Assembly (NCBI GenBank): GCA_964406095.1
Contig: CAYOQJ010000079.1
Location: 1 to 64,000 of the forward strand
Length of the DNA: 64,000 bases
Direction: 5' to 3'
DNA from: M55B167 sp964406095
Lineage (GTDB): Bacteria; Verrucomicrobiota; Kiritimatiellia; RFP12; UBA1067
Below, in pieces: positions 9,137-18,539 of this stretch. Numbering within the stretch: position 1 is the first letter of the stretch; every line of letters starts with the position of its first letter. The position numbers and the translations under genes were made by a program. The notes under the pieces were generated by a model, which was not told the DNA's origin, searched no databases, and worked only from the letters and a program-made list of their open reading frames with translations.

Positions 9137-11377
9137 ATGCTAAAGAGGACGAAAATTATTTTGATTGGTATGGTTGTGTTGGCGGCCAGCCTGCACGCTG
9201 TAGAATTACATGTTGCTATCGATGGGAATGACTCCAACCCTGGTACAATTTCGGCACCGCTACGCACAATTCAGCGTGGTGCGTCTCTTGCGCAGCCGGG
9301 TGATATTATCACGGTGCATGCGGGCGTTTATCGTGAGCGCATTAACCCGCCGCGCGGCGGCAATTCCGATACCAGACGCATTGTTTATCGGGCTGCACCA
9401 GGCGAGAAAGTCGAAATTAAAGGATCGGAGCCTGTTAAAGGCTGGGTTAAAATCGAGGGCGATGTCTGGCAAGTGACGATCCCCAACGCTTTCTTTGGCG
9501 AATTTAATCCTTACAATGACCTCATTGCCGGTGACTGGTTCAAACCAAAAGGCCGAAAACATCATACAGGAGCCGTTTATTTAAACGGCGAATGGCTGGC
9601 GGAAGCGGCCAGCATGGAAAACCTTTTCTCCAAAGAAAGAGATTCGGTATCAGCTTTAATAAAGGACGGCTGTTTGCTAAACGTGGCGTGGTTTCGTGTT
9701 GGCAGGGAAGGAAATGAGGTTCCCGCTATCCGCTATGCGGCACAGGCTACCGTAAAGAATGCGCCATGTGTCGAGGGTGGTGAGTGCATCGGGTGGATCG
9801 AAGCAGGTGATTGGGTTCGCTATGACGACATCAATTTTGGCGACGGGACAACGGATGTGAAAATTCGGGTAGCCTCGGCTACCGCAGGCGGTGTGATTGA
9901 ACTTCGTTTGGATTCACCCGAAGGGGAGTTGCTCGGTAAATCGCTGGTGCCGAATACGGGAGGGTGGCAGTCATGGTCGTCGGCCGATGTCAAGATCAAA
10001 CCGACTGCAGGTATCAAGAGACTTTGTATGTTGTTTAAAAACCCGCCATCGGTGGATTGCCAGGATAAGTTGTGGTGGGGTCAGGTTGACAAGGACAATA
10101 CGACCATTATGGCGCAGTTCAAGGGAGTTGATCCTAACAAGGAACTGGTAGAGATCAATGTCCGACGTACCATCTTTTATCCGGACAAGCCAGGCCGGAA
10201 TTACATTACTGTGCGTGACTTCATTATGCGACATGCTGCTACGCCATGGGCACCGCCCACGGCTGAGCAGATCGGGTTGATCGGCACACATTGGAGTAAG
10301 GGGTGGATCATTGAAGGTAATACTGTCAGTCACTCAATCTGCTCGGGCATTTCTCTGGGCAAATATGGCGATGCGTTTGACAACACCTCGGATAATTCAG
10401 CAAAGGGTTATATTAAGACGATCGAACGTTCGTATGCTCATACGATCCCGTGGACCAAGGAAAACATCGGCAACCATGTTGTCCGCAACAACCATATCTC
10501 GCATTGCGAACAGGCAGGAATTGTCGGAAGCCTCGGGTGTGCATTCAGCACAGTCACCGACAACACCATCCATGATATCCATGTGCGTCGGCTCTTCGGG
10601 GGTGCCGAAATGGCAGGCATCAAGTTTCATGGCCCGATTGATGTTGAAATCAGTGGCAATCTTATCTTCAGAACGACCTTAGGACTATGGCTCGACTGGA
10701 TGTCACAAGGGACACGCGTATCCCGGAATCTTCTTTACTCGAATGCACGTGATGTACACGTAGAGGTCAATCATGGACCGTTCCTTTTTGACAACAATCT
10801 ATTTTTGTCAGATGTTAATTTGATTGATGCTTCGGAAGGTGGCGCATACGTTTACAACCTGTTTGCCGGAAAAATTTTGAGTAGACCGCAGAGTCGTATT
10901 ACGCCATATCATCCGGCGCACTGCACGAGCACGGCGGGTATGGCCAATATCGAAGGTGGCGACAATCGGTTTTACAACAATGTTTTCGTGAGGAAGAGCG
11001 GTATGAGTTGTTATGATCGGGCGGTCTTGCCGATATGGGCTGACGGGAATATATTTTTCAAGGGTACGACACCATGTAAACAGGAATCTGCTCCAACTCT
11101 CTATCCGGAGGTCGACCCATCCGTCAAGGTGATCGAAGATGATCAGGGCATACAAATCGATATCAAGCTTAATCGGAGCTGGTCTGGCGATGCTAAACGC
11201 AAGTTGATCACGAACGAGCTGTTGGGGACAACGAAGGTTTCAGGCTGCATGTATGAGAATCCTGATGGTTCGCCAATCATAGTTAACACCGACTTCTTAG
11301 GTGTGCGTCGGAGTGAAACTGATCCGATGGCTGGTCCCTTTGAAAAGGATATTTCGTCGAAAATAAAGGTCAGGTAA
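9137..11377 (+). CDS. Secreted right-handed parallel beta-helix protein with inserted CBM6-like domain
   Basis: 746 residues, with an N-terminal signal peptide (hydrophobic 6-20, cleavage near ASLHAV). Residues 25-100 carry the DUF1565-like start of a beta-helix (DGNDSNPGT, then PLRTIQRGA, GDIITVHAGVYRE). Residues of about 360-600 contain many short N-x-I/V turns typical of pectate-lyase-like solenoids. Residues of about 210-305 look like a carbohydrate-binding module of the CBM6 type interrupting the helix (WIEAGDWVRYDDINF, then WQSW). Beta-helix proteins of this type are polysaccharide lyases or glycosidases; the substrate cannot be read here. AAAGGGA precedes ATG 9137. The next gene, a sugar transporter, starts two bases after the stop, so uptake of the released sugar is a reasonable inference. 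Confidence 0.8.
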   Translation: MLKRTKIILIGMVVLAASLHAVELHVAIDGNDSNPGTISAPLRTIQRGASLAQPGDIITVHAGVYRERINPPRGGNSDTRRIVYRAAPGEKVEIKGSEPVKGWVKIEGDVWQVTIPNAFFGEFNPYNDLIAGDWFKPKGRKHHTGAVYLNGEWLAEAASMENLFSKERDSVSALIKDGCLLNVAWFRVGREGNEVPAIRYAAQATVKNAPCVEGGECIGWIEAGDWVRYDDINFGDGTTDVKIRVASATAGGVIELRLDSPEGELLGKSLVPNTGGWQSWSSADVKIKPTAGIKRLCMLFKNPPSVDCQDKLWWGQVDKDNTTIMAQFKGVDPNKELVEINVRRTIFYPDKPGRNYITVRDFIMRHAATPWAPPTAEQIGLIGTHWSKGWIIEGNTVSHSICSGISLGKYGDAFDNTSDNSAKGYIKTIERSYAHTIPWTKENIGNHVVRNNHISHCEQAGIVGSLGCAFSTVTDNTIHDIHVRRLFGGAEMAGIKFHGPIDVEISGNLIFRTTLGLWLDWMSQGTRVSRNLLYSNARDVHVEVNHGPFLFDNNLFLSDVNLIDASEGGAYVYNLFAGKILSRPQSRITPYHPAHCTSTAGMANIEGGDNRFYNNVFVRKSGMSCYDRAVLPIWADGNIFFKGTTPCKQESAPTLYPEVDPSVKVIEDDQGIQIDIKLNRSWSGDAKRKLITNELLGTTKVSGCMYENPDGSPIIVNTDFLGVRRSETDPMAGPFEKDISSKIKVR

Positions 11378-11378
11378 C

Positions 11379-12716
11379 GTGGGAAATGTTGAAATACTGA
11401 AGAAAGATGACTCTCAGGAGAGAAACTCCCGTTTTATTCTGCCTTGCCTTGTGGCAACGCTAGGCGGGTTGCTCTTCGGCTATGATACCGCAGTGATCTC
11501 TGGCGGCATCGGGTTTTTGAAGCAACACTTTGTGCTCACGGCCACGCAGGAAGGCTGGGCGGCTTCCTCTGCTTTGTTTGGTTGCGTCCTAGGCGTTTGT
11601 GTCACAGGTTGGTTCAGCGACCGGTTCGGGCGTAAGAAGGCTTTGATCATTGCCGCGGTTCTGTTTTTGATTTCCGCCATTGGCTCCGCCCTTCCGCGGT
11701 CGCTCACTGAGTTCGTCGTTTATCGGGTACTGGGTGGCATCGGTGTGGGAGTTGCGTCGATGGTCTCTCCCATGTATATTGCCGAGATGGCCCCTGCTCG
11801 TCTGCGCGGACGGCTGGTATCCGTCAATCAGATCGCGATTGCCACCGGCATGCTCATGGCCTATTTCGTTAACACTTTTATTGCGATCGGCCGGGCAGAG
11901 GCTTGGAATGTCGCGCATGGCTGGCGTTGGATGTTCGGCGCGGAGGCCTTGCCCTGCATCTGCTTTCTTGTTCTGCTCTTCTTTGTGCCGGAGAGTACGC
12001 GCTGGCTAAAGGGTCTGCATCGGGACAAGCACTCCACCTGGAAGACCGTACTCTCCGGCAGGATGCGCCGCCTGCTCGTGACCGGTGTCATTCTGGCCGT
12101 TATTCAGCAGGTGACGGGCATCAACGTCATTCTCTATTATGCGCCTAAAATCTTTCAGTCTTTGGGTGTCGAGGGCGATACTTCCATGATCAACACCACT
12201 ATCATTGGCGGGTGCATGTTGCTCTTCACCCTAGTTGCAGTCGTGTGGGTCGACAAATGGGGACGTCGTCCTCTGCTTCTCTGGGCCTGCGCTGGCATGG
12301 CTTTTGCGCTTTTCGCCTTCAGTTATACCGCCTATATGCAGATAGCAGGTGTGATCGGTCTGGTTCTGATCATTCTTTACATCGCGAGTTTTTCGATCGC
12401 TATGGGTCCCGTGGTCTGGGTTGTACTCTCTGAAATGTTTCCGAACAACATTCGGGGACGAGCCTTGTCCGTCGCGACCTTCGCGTTGTGGGTTTCAAAT
12501 TATCTTGTATCGCAGACCTTTCCGATACTCAACGACAACGATTTTCTGGTCAAACATTTTCACCATGCTTTTCCCTTCTGGGTCTACGGCGGACTCTGCA
12601 TCTTTTCATTCATCTTTGTTTGGAAATATATTCCTGAGACGAAGGGCAAAACGCTTGAAGAGATCGAACAGCGATTGCTTGATAAATCAAGTGTATTTTC
12701 AACTTTCGGGATGTAG
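11379..12716 (+). CDS. Sugar-porter family MFS transporter
   Basis: 445 residues and 12 predicted TM helices, GTG start two bases after the beta-helix gene. The sugar porter signatures are all visible: FGYDTAVISGG in TM1, DRFGRKKA in the loop between TM2 and TM3, PESTRWL before the central loop, QQVTGINVILYY in TM7, DKWGRRPLL between TM8 and TM9, and PETKGKTLEEIE at the end. Members are proton-coupled or facilitated hexose or pentose transporters such as XylE and GalP. The tight coupling with the beta-helix gene suggests that its substrate is a sugar released by that protein. The substrate itself is not decidable from sequence. Confidence 0.92.
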   Translation: MGNVEILKKDDSQERNSRFILPCLVATLGGLLFGYDTAVISGGIGFLKQHFVLTATQEGWAASSALFGCVLGVCVTGWFSDRFGRKKALIIAAVLFLISAIGSALPRSLTEFVVYRVLGGIGVGVASMVSPMYIAEMAPARLRGRLVSVNQIAIATGMLMAYFVNTFIAIGRAEAWNVAHGWRWMFGAEALPCICFLVLLFFVPESTRWLKGLHRDKHSTWKTVLSGRMRRLLVTGVILAVIQQVTGINVILYYAPKIFQSLGVEGDTSMINTTIIGGCMLLFTLVAVVWVDKWGRRPLLLWACAGMAFALFAFSYTAYMQIAGVIGLVLIILYIASFSIAMGPVVWVVLSEMFPNNIRGRALSVATFALWVSNYLVSQTFPILNDNDFLVKHFHHAFPFWVYGGLCIFSFIFVWKYIPETKGKTLEEIEQRLLDKSSVFSTFGM

Positions 12717-12881
12717 AGTTGCAAGCCTTTAAACTCTGATGATAAAGAGGGGGCTCATGAAGATTTGGAAGAAATAAAATGTACACATGCTGTTAGGTAT
12801 ATGGCCGTATTGGCAGCGCTATTATGCGGAAAAGCTGCGTTTCTTTTGAGAATCAACAAAGTTGAAAAAAGTGAGGAAAAA

Positions 12882-15800
12882 ATGCAAAATAAAGGAAGAA
12901 AGAGATTTGTCTGGGTGACACTTTTGGGAGTTGGGATGACGTTTGCGTCGTGCCTTTTCGGAGGTGATGTTTTCTGGAGCGGAGCAACCAGTCAAAACTG
13001 GCATACGCCGTCGAACTGGAGTAGTGGGAGCGTGCCGACAAATGGAGACACAGCGGTGATTGATCCCGCGCAGCAAGCTGTGACGCGTTGGGATTTTCAG
13101 TTGACGAATGACGCAGAAGTGGCGGGAATCCGCTTTACTAATCTGACGCAGACAGTGAGTGGTAGCGCATCAGGAAAATTTGCACTGTCGTTGGGAGATG
13201 AGGGCGTAAGTGTATCTGGCGCGGCTGTAACTCTGGCGTTGCCCTGCGTGGTAGCAGCACCGCAGGTGTGGGCCGTCACGACAGGAGCGGAACTGATCCA
13301 TTCAGGAGAACTGAGGGGTTCAGCGAAAATTGCTAAAACAGGCGAAGGTCGAGCTTGGCTAATGGGCAAAAGCGTTTTTTCAGGGAGCTACCAAGTCAAT
13401 GAGGGTGTATTGAAAGGCGTAAGCGAATACTCGATGCCTGTGGCAGATGGTCTAAATGTCTGGCTGGATGCTTCCGCCATAGCGACAATTATAACCAATA
13501 GTGCTGGAGCGATAACCGTCTGGTCAAACCGTGTCGGCACATCGGTGATGACGCCTGTTGACGGCGGAGGACCTCTGTGGGTCGCAAATGCTGTGAGAGG
13601 CAAGCCAGCGGCCCGTTTCAATTCAGCCGACAGCAACGGATTGGTTATGCACTCTGGTTATGCAAACAATACCAATGTTGTGACGGTTTTTGTGGTGACG
13701 CAACGACGTGGCAAACAAGGGGCGTCTTTTGCCGGAATTCTATCTATCTTTAAAGATGGCGAAATGGATTATAACACATCGACCGGTACCGTTTTCTTTC
13801 GTTTTGGAAGTAACACCACACCCGCCTACACATTATTTTGTGATCGCGATAATGTTACTAAAGCCGGGCAGATTCACGTTTCACGAGAAACGCCGGTATG
13901 CCTGATGGCACGATATGACGGGCAGTCGCTTGCATTGGTGCAGGACGGTGTCTTGCCCGGAAGCGTGAATACTCATGCTAAATTGACCCAGTCGTTTGAT
14001 GCAGATCGGCTGATACTCGGCAACCGGCCGATGTCAAACTACGCTTACCCTTTTGATGGGGATGTGTCCGAGGTATTGATCTACAATCGTGTACTGACTG
14101 TAGCCGAAGAGCAGCAGGTGTTCGCTTACCTGCGTCAGAAATGGCAGAGGCCTGTTACACTCGAGACGGTGCTCAGTGAAGCATCGCTCTGGTTTGATGC
14201 AGCACAACCCGAGATGATCGTGACAAATACATTTGGAGGCGTTGTGGCTTGGTCGAATTTGGTTTCCGAAAGCACTCTCACACCTTTAACCAATGCGACT
14301 CCATTGTTCGTAAATCAGAGTGTGAACGGCTTGCCAGCTGTGCGCTTCGGCAAGGATTTGAACAACGGTCTTAAGACCACGGGAGGTTACTGGAACAGGG
14401 GGAAAGCGTTGACGGTTTTTGTGAGTCTGGTTCCGCATGCCAGTCAATCTAGGTATGCAGGTGTTGTTTCCGTGGTTGGCTTGGGAAACGATTATAACGC
14501 AGCAGCAAATGCTGTTGCTATTTATACATCAGATTTTATGCAGCGCAGATGGGGTGCTCACCGGCAGAACAATGTTCTGTCTGAGGCGATTTTAATTCCT
14601 GATCAGTCTTCTTTCTTGATGTCACATTTTGACGGAAGTGCACACAAATTCTCGCTGAACGGCACTGTGCTGGGGGCACCGGTTGTGAGTGATCAGACTT
14701 TTAATGCACAGGTTCTGTATTTAGGTACAAGATGCTATGAAACTGCTGTTCCCCCCACATTCAATGGCGATATCCAGGAGGTGATTGTTTACAATCGAAC
14801 TCTGTCGTCAGTTGAAGAGAATCTTATAAACGAGTACTTGGACAAGAAATGGCGCAAGGTGGATGATCTTGACATACTATTGGCGGATGCCGCTGTTCAT
14901 TTGGATGCCAGCGAGGCCATGTCGGTTGTCACCAATGCGGCTGGCCAAGTTGTCACTTGGTCAAATCTCACCTCTGATGCCGTGATGACCGTTCCGACCG
15001 AACACGGCTGCGTTGGACCACAGTGGGTTGCGGGTGCGATGAATAATCGGCCTGTGATGCGCTTTGACAACTTGCAGACAAATGGCTTATTTATGCAATC
15101 AGGTTATACAAATATCGAGGCGGGTCTGACAGCTTTCGTCTTGTTGAGGCGTATGAACTTGATCACTTGGGCCGGCATTTTGTCGGCTTATAACGCATCC
15201 AAAATTAATGATTGGGGCAATACGGCAAGTGTGGTCCTTTTACAAGCAGATGATAGCTCATACAAATACACATTGTACAGCCATCGAGTGAACCATCTGG
15301 GGTCTGTTGCGGATATTCCTTATAACGAACCTGTATGTCTGATGTCGGCATTCGACGGGCTCAAGCACACTATTGCGGTGAATGGAGTCTCTGCATCGAC
15401 GGCTGTGTCGAGCGGACTGTTTGATGCAAATCGCCTATGCTTGGGCGTACGCTGGTGTAATGGCACCATGCGGTATCATTTCTCAGGAGATATCGCTGAG
15501 GTTCTAGTCTACAACCGATCGCTTTCATCTGAAGAGACTGCTCGGATTAACGACCATATGCGCGAAAAGTGGCAACAGTCGCCCTCCGACACTTTGGAAG
15601 GTTTGTTAAGCAGTGCCCAGCTATGGCTGGACGCATCGGTGTCCGACACACTGACGACTAACGAGAGTGGGTTGGTCACGTTCTGGTCTAACCTCGTTGT
15701 AAACACGCCCGTCGCATTGATTCCACATGTGGGTGGGACTGGGCCTGCGATAATCGCGAATGGCATGAACGGAAAAACAGTGCTTCGCTTCAATAAGGAT

Positions 15801-16829
15801 GCGGGTGCCACACAGGGGCTGATGGTGAGTCAGGGTTTCGCGCTTACAAATGCAGCTGCTACGGCGATCATGGTGATGAGTCGTCGTGAGAGTCAGACTA
15901 GTTACGCGCGGGTGTTGACTGTCTGGAAAGATGACTTGCCTGATCACAATACAACCGAGGGCGGCATATTTGTGCATATGCCCTTTGCGACGAGTTGTGC
16001 TGGGCATCGTGCTAATGCACGGAAATCCGTCTATTCACCTTTGCCTGAGGAAACACCAGTTTGTCTTATATCACGGTATGACGGTGAGGCGCACCGCATG
16101 ATCAGGGACGGAGAAGTTTTGTGTGCTCCCGTGCAGAGTGCAGGAAGGTTTAATGCTAACCGCCTTTCGCTGGGTTGTAACAGCGGAGCCATAGAGCCGT
16201 TCAACGGTGATATCGCGGAAGTCCTGCTTTTTGATTATGCTTTGACACCAGATCAGTATCAGATGATCGCCACTTATCTGAAGGACAAGTGGATCAATTC
16301 ATTTGCTGGGACACCTGTCGGTGCGTTACAAAACGTATCGTCGATAGAGGTTGGGTTTGGCTCAGAACTTGATGTGCGTGATGTTGCTGGTTTTGCTGTT
16401 CAGAGTAATGGGGTGCTTTTTGGTGCAGGGACAGTACTTGGAAATGTAACTGTTCGCGGTGGAGGCCGAATTCAGGCAGTGAGCGACGGCGACGGCGTTC
16501 TGAATGTCGCAGGCGATCTAATTTTTCAGCCTGACTCAACCGTGGTACTGGATTATACGGGCGGCGCACGTCCGCTGATTTCGGTGACTGGACTGTTGTT
16601 GCTGCCGACGCAAATGACTTATGCGGCGACTAATATAACTCAGATTACGGGAAGCGCAAAGGTTCCAGTTCTGCAAGGTGATGCGTGGAGCGACGGTTCA
16701 GGGGAGCAACCTGTTCCGGGCGCATGGTCTTTGCTGGGAGGTAGCGGCGCAAATTCGTTCGAACTGGACGATTCCATACATCGTGTAAATCTTCTTTTTG
16801 TTCGTGGCACGAAAATAACAATTTTGTAA
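12882..16829 (+). CDS. Secreted protein with four tandem LamG-like domains
   Basis: 1315 residues from ATG 12882, which follows GTGAGG at a good distance; an upstream TTG at 12765 has no such support. A signal peptide (hydrophobic 10-25) is followed by a short autotransporter-like beta region (FWSGATSQNWHTPSNWS), then four concanavalin-A/LamG-type repeats of about 230 residues. They lie at roughly 13450-14145, 14180-14850, 14890-15575 and 15616-16300. Each opens with a W/HLDAS-like strand, has VTWSN near residue 25 and a GKPAARF-like strand, and closes with FNGDIAEVLIYNR followed by a helix ending in KW. The last 170 residues resemble the end of an autotransporter-type passenger (GGGRIQAVSDGDGVLNVAG). 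Likely a surface or secreted glycan-binding protein; no catalytic domain seen. Confidence 0.8.
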   Translation: MQNKGRKRFVWVTLLGVGMTFASCLFGGDVFWSGATSQNWHTPSNWSSGSVPTNGDTAVIDPAQQAVTRWDFQLTNDAEVAGIRFTNLTQTVSGSASGKFALSLGDEGVSVSGAAVTLALPCVVAAPQVWAVTTGAELIHSGELRGSAKIAKTGEGRAWLMGKSVFSGSYQVNEGVLKGVSEYSMPVADGLNVWLDASAIATIITNSAGAITVWSNRVGTSVMTPVDGGGPLWVANAVRGKPAARFNSADSNGLVMHSGYANNTNVVTVFVVTQRRGKQGASFAGILSIFKDGEMDYNTSTGTVFFRFGSNTTPAYTLFCDRDNVTKAGQIHVSRETPVCLMARYDGQSLALVQDGVLPGSVNTHAKLTQSFDADRLILGNRPMSNYAYPFDGDVSEVLIYNRVLTVAEEQQVFAYLRQKWQRPVTLETVLSEASLWFDAAQPEMIVTNTFGGVVAWSNLVSESTLTPLTNATPLFVNQSVNGLPAVRFGKDLNNGLKTTGGYWNRGKALTVFVSLVPHASQSRYAGVVSVVGLGNDYNAAANAVAIYTSDFMQRRWGAHRQNNVLSEAILIPDQSSFLMSHFDGSAHKFSLNGTVLGAPVVSDQTFNAQVLYLGTRCYETAVPPTFNGDIQEVIVYNRTLSSVEENLINEYLDKKWRKVDDLDILLADAAVHLDASEAMSVVTNAAGQVVTWSNLTSDAVMTVPTEHGCVGPQWVAGAMNNRPVMRFDNLQTNGLFMQSGYTNIEAGLTAFVLLRRMNLITWAGILSAYNASKINDWGNTASVVLLQADDSSYKYTLYSHRVNHLGSVADIPYNEPVCLMSAFDGLKHTIAVNGVSASTAVSSGLFDANRLCLGVRWCNGTMRYHFSGDIAEVLVYNRSLSSEETARINDHMREKWQQSPSDTLEGLLSSAQLWLDASVSDTLTTNESGLVTFWSNLVVNTPVALIPHVGGTGPAIIANGMNGKTVLRFNKDAGATQGLMVSQGFALTNAAATAIMVMSRRESQTSYARVLTVWKDDLPDHNTTEGGIFVHMPFATSCAGHRANARKSVYSPLPEETPVCLISRYDGEAHRMIRDGEVLCAPVQSAGRFNANRLSLGCNSGAIEPFNGDIAEVLLFDYALTPDQYQMIATYLKDKWINSFAGTPVGALQNVSSIEVGFGSELDVRDVAGFAVQSNGVLFGAGTVLGNVTVRGGGRIQAVSDGDGVLNVAGDLIFQPDSTVVLDYTGGARPLISVTGLLLLPTQMTYAATNITQITGSAKVPVLQGDAWSDGSGEQPVPGAWSLLGGSGANSFELDDSIHRVNLLFVRGTKITIL

Positions 16830-16843
16830 TTTTGTTACAAAAT
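16821..16843. terminator. Inverted repeat supplying both convergent stop codons
   Basis: ATTTTGTAA (16821-16829) and its exact complement TTACAAAAT (16835-16843) flank a 5-base loop. The repeat supplies the last two codons and stop of the LamG gene on the + strand and of the broken enzyme gene on the - strand. It may act as a weak bidirectional terminator. The same core TTTTGTTACAAAA recurs at 27049-27061. Confidence 0.35.
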
Positions 16844-17533
16844 GGCTCGCAACAACCGACAGCCATCAGAAAAATCAGTCGACCAGATTGCTTGGCCGTC
16901 GGTATTTTTGCCAGCATAGTATTCATACTGTGATTCATCATTAACGGTTTTTGGGGATGGATTGACACGGCACAAATAGATTTGATCGCCTGTAATCCAG
17001 CTGAAGTTGGCCTTGCGGTCTTCCTGATCCTTTTCCGTTGAGCCATGCCCAACAAGATACATTTTTCCGTCCGGACTGTGTTCCATGTTTTTACCGAAAT
17101 CCACCACATGGGGGGCACCCAGTTTGACCGGATCTTTCAAGCGTGAAGGTTCGGGAAAAAGGGCTTTATTTACATCGGTGAAGAGAGGACTTGTTATCCA
17201 GGTTTTCCCATTATCAAGGGAAACATGAAAGCCGCCAAAAGGTCCCAGCATGGGCCAGTTTAATCCGCCGTAGCCGTTGCCACCGGTCAATCCATAGGTG
17301 CCAAGATACCATACATCATTATGGTGAAAAGATGCGCAAGGATAGCGACCTCGGTATTGTCTGCCCGGGCCAGGTATCGTGCCGGGGTTGATGATGGACA
17401 AGGTCATCGGATCATCACCTTTGATCACCGCGTGTCCAATCACGGCCTTCTTGCCTCCACCGGAGCTACTCATTACGAACCCAAAAAAAAGACGAAATGA
17501 TACGTAGGAAAATAATGGAAAAATGAGTGTCAT
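16835..17533 (-). pseudogene. Remnant of a secreted sialidase-like or DUF4185-like protein
   Basis: Frame from ATG 17533, which overlaps the stop of the AraC gene (ATGA), to TAA at 16835. The recognisable part (AVIGHAVIKGDD, GPGRQYRGRYPCASF, FGGFHVSLDNGKTW, MEHSPDGKMYLVGHG, then GDQIYLCRV) resembles bladed beta-propeller glycan-active proteins with an Asp-box-like SLDNGKTW. The first 25 residues are an unrelated hydrophobic stretch. The chain stops at WSTDFSDGCRLL, well before such a propeller would close, and directly against the end of the LamG gene. Both ends therefore look broken. A coupled short protein is possible but less likely. Function unassigned. Confidence 0.5.
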
Positions 17534-18384
17534 TCCCAGGCGCGGCGACGGATTTCGCGGGGTGAAACACCTTGTATACGACGAACACAACGAGAGAAAT
17601 GGAAGGGATTCTTGAACCCGCAGCGCTCCGCGATTTCAGCTATGGTCAGGCCTGTGTCCGCCAAGAGTTGCACCCCCTTTTCAGTTCGGATACGCCAGAG
17701 GTGCCGTGATGGTGTTGTGCCGACTGATTGGGTGAATTTATAGAGCAGCGTGTTGGTAGAGCAACCTGCCGCGTGCCGTGCATCGCACAGGCACGCTTCT
17801 TCACTAAAATGGTCTTCCATATGACGTATGGCTTTGATTACACAGGTGTCGCTTTGTACAAATGTAATCGCATTGTTGACCATGTTCAGAAATTCGTAGA
17901 ACAGGGTGATGGCTAATGAGTTGATTACGCGGCATGCAGGAGTTGACTGGTTTGAGCGCAAGAGAAAAGCCGAGGAAACAATTCGGTTGAAGCATTCGGA
18001 CGGGGCGAGTCCGTTTTCGGTTACAGAGTCGAGAGAATGTAACAATTCCTGTGGCAGGACGGATGGCTTGGCTGAGCACCAGAAGTGGTGTGTCTGGCAC
18101 TGTTCAGAGAAGATGAAATGCTCGTGATGAGCTGGGCTGAACAGATACACATGACCAATTTTCAGGGTGCGCAGACAGTTGTTTATCCGCACATTGCATG
18201 AGCCGGAGTAAAGCAAGACCAACTCGTAATCGCGTTGAACACGCGGACCGCAATAACCGCCGGGAAGATAGCGTATCTGACCGAAAGCCGCGTCGGCTGA
18301 ACGCATATTGCGCTGCGACCACTCAATTCTGACCCCGTCGTAGGCTACATCGACCTCTTCCATTATTGGAATTATACTTGACAT
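17530..18384 (-). CDS. AraC-family transcriptional regulator
   Basis: 284 residues. The N-terminal half looks like a cupin-type sensing domain (YLPGGYCGPRVQRDYELVLLY, then a FSPAHHEHF strand). The C-terminal 100 residues carry the two helix-turn-helix motifs of the AraC/XylS family, ending TIAEIAERCGFKNPFHFSRC and a VSPREIRR tail. The start could be ATG 18384 or the internal ATG 18363. It faces the gene at 18540 divergently across 155 bases, and lies between the carbohydrate gene group and the Tat-oxidoreductase group. Regulation of one of these by a sugar ligand is therefore a fair inference. Its stop overlaps the start of the downstream remnant. Confidence 0.88.
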   Translation of the reverse strand: MSSIIPIMEEVDVAYDGVRIEWSQRNMRSADAAFGQIRYLPGGYCGPRVQRDYELVLLYSGSCNVRINNCLRTLKIGHVYLFSPAHHEHFIFSEQCQTHHFWCSAKPSVLPQELLHSLDSVTENGLAPSECFNRIVSSAFLLRSNQSTPACRVINSLAITLFYEFLNMVNNAITFVQSDTCVIKAIRHMEDHFSEEACLCDARHAAGCSTNTLLYKFTQSVGTTPSRHLWRIRTEKGVQLLADTGLTIAEIAERCGFKNPFHFSRCVRRIQGVSPREIRRRAWE

Positions 18385-18437
18385 TGACCGTGGGATTCAA
18401 GTCCAGATTAAATGTGTTGCAAAAAATCTTATTAAGA

Positions 18438-18466
18438 TTGTGCTGAAGCAAAATCTGAGTTATTAT
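18438..18466 (+). promoter_or_regulatory. Candidate promoter for the HEAT-like/oxidoreductase genes
   Basis: TTGTGC (18438-18443) and TATTAT (18461-18466) are 17 bases apart in the space between the divergent AraC gene and the gene at 18540. The -10 is good, the -35 weak. That is compatible with an activator-dependent promoter under the adjacent AraC protein (inference). Confidence 0.3.
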
Positions 18467-18539
18467 GAATCGATAATTGCCAATGGTGTTTCCAATTCCA
18501 GATTTTGGATGCGCCGATTATCAATATGAAAAAGGAGTT

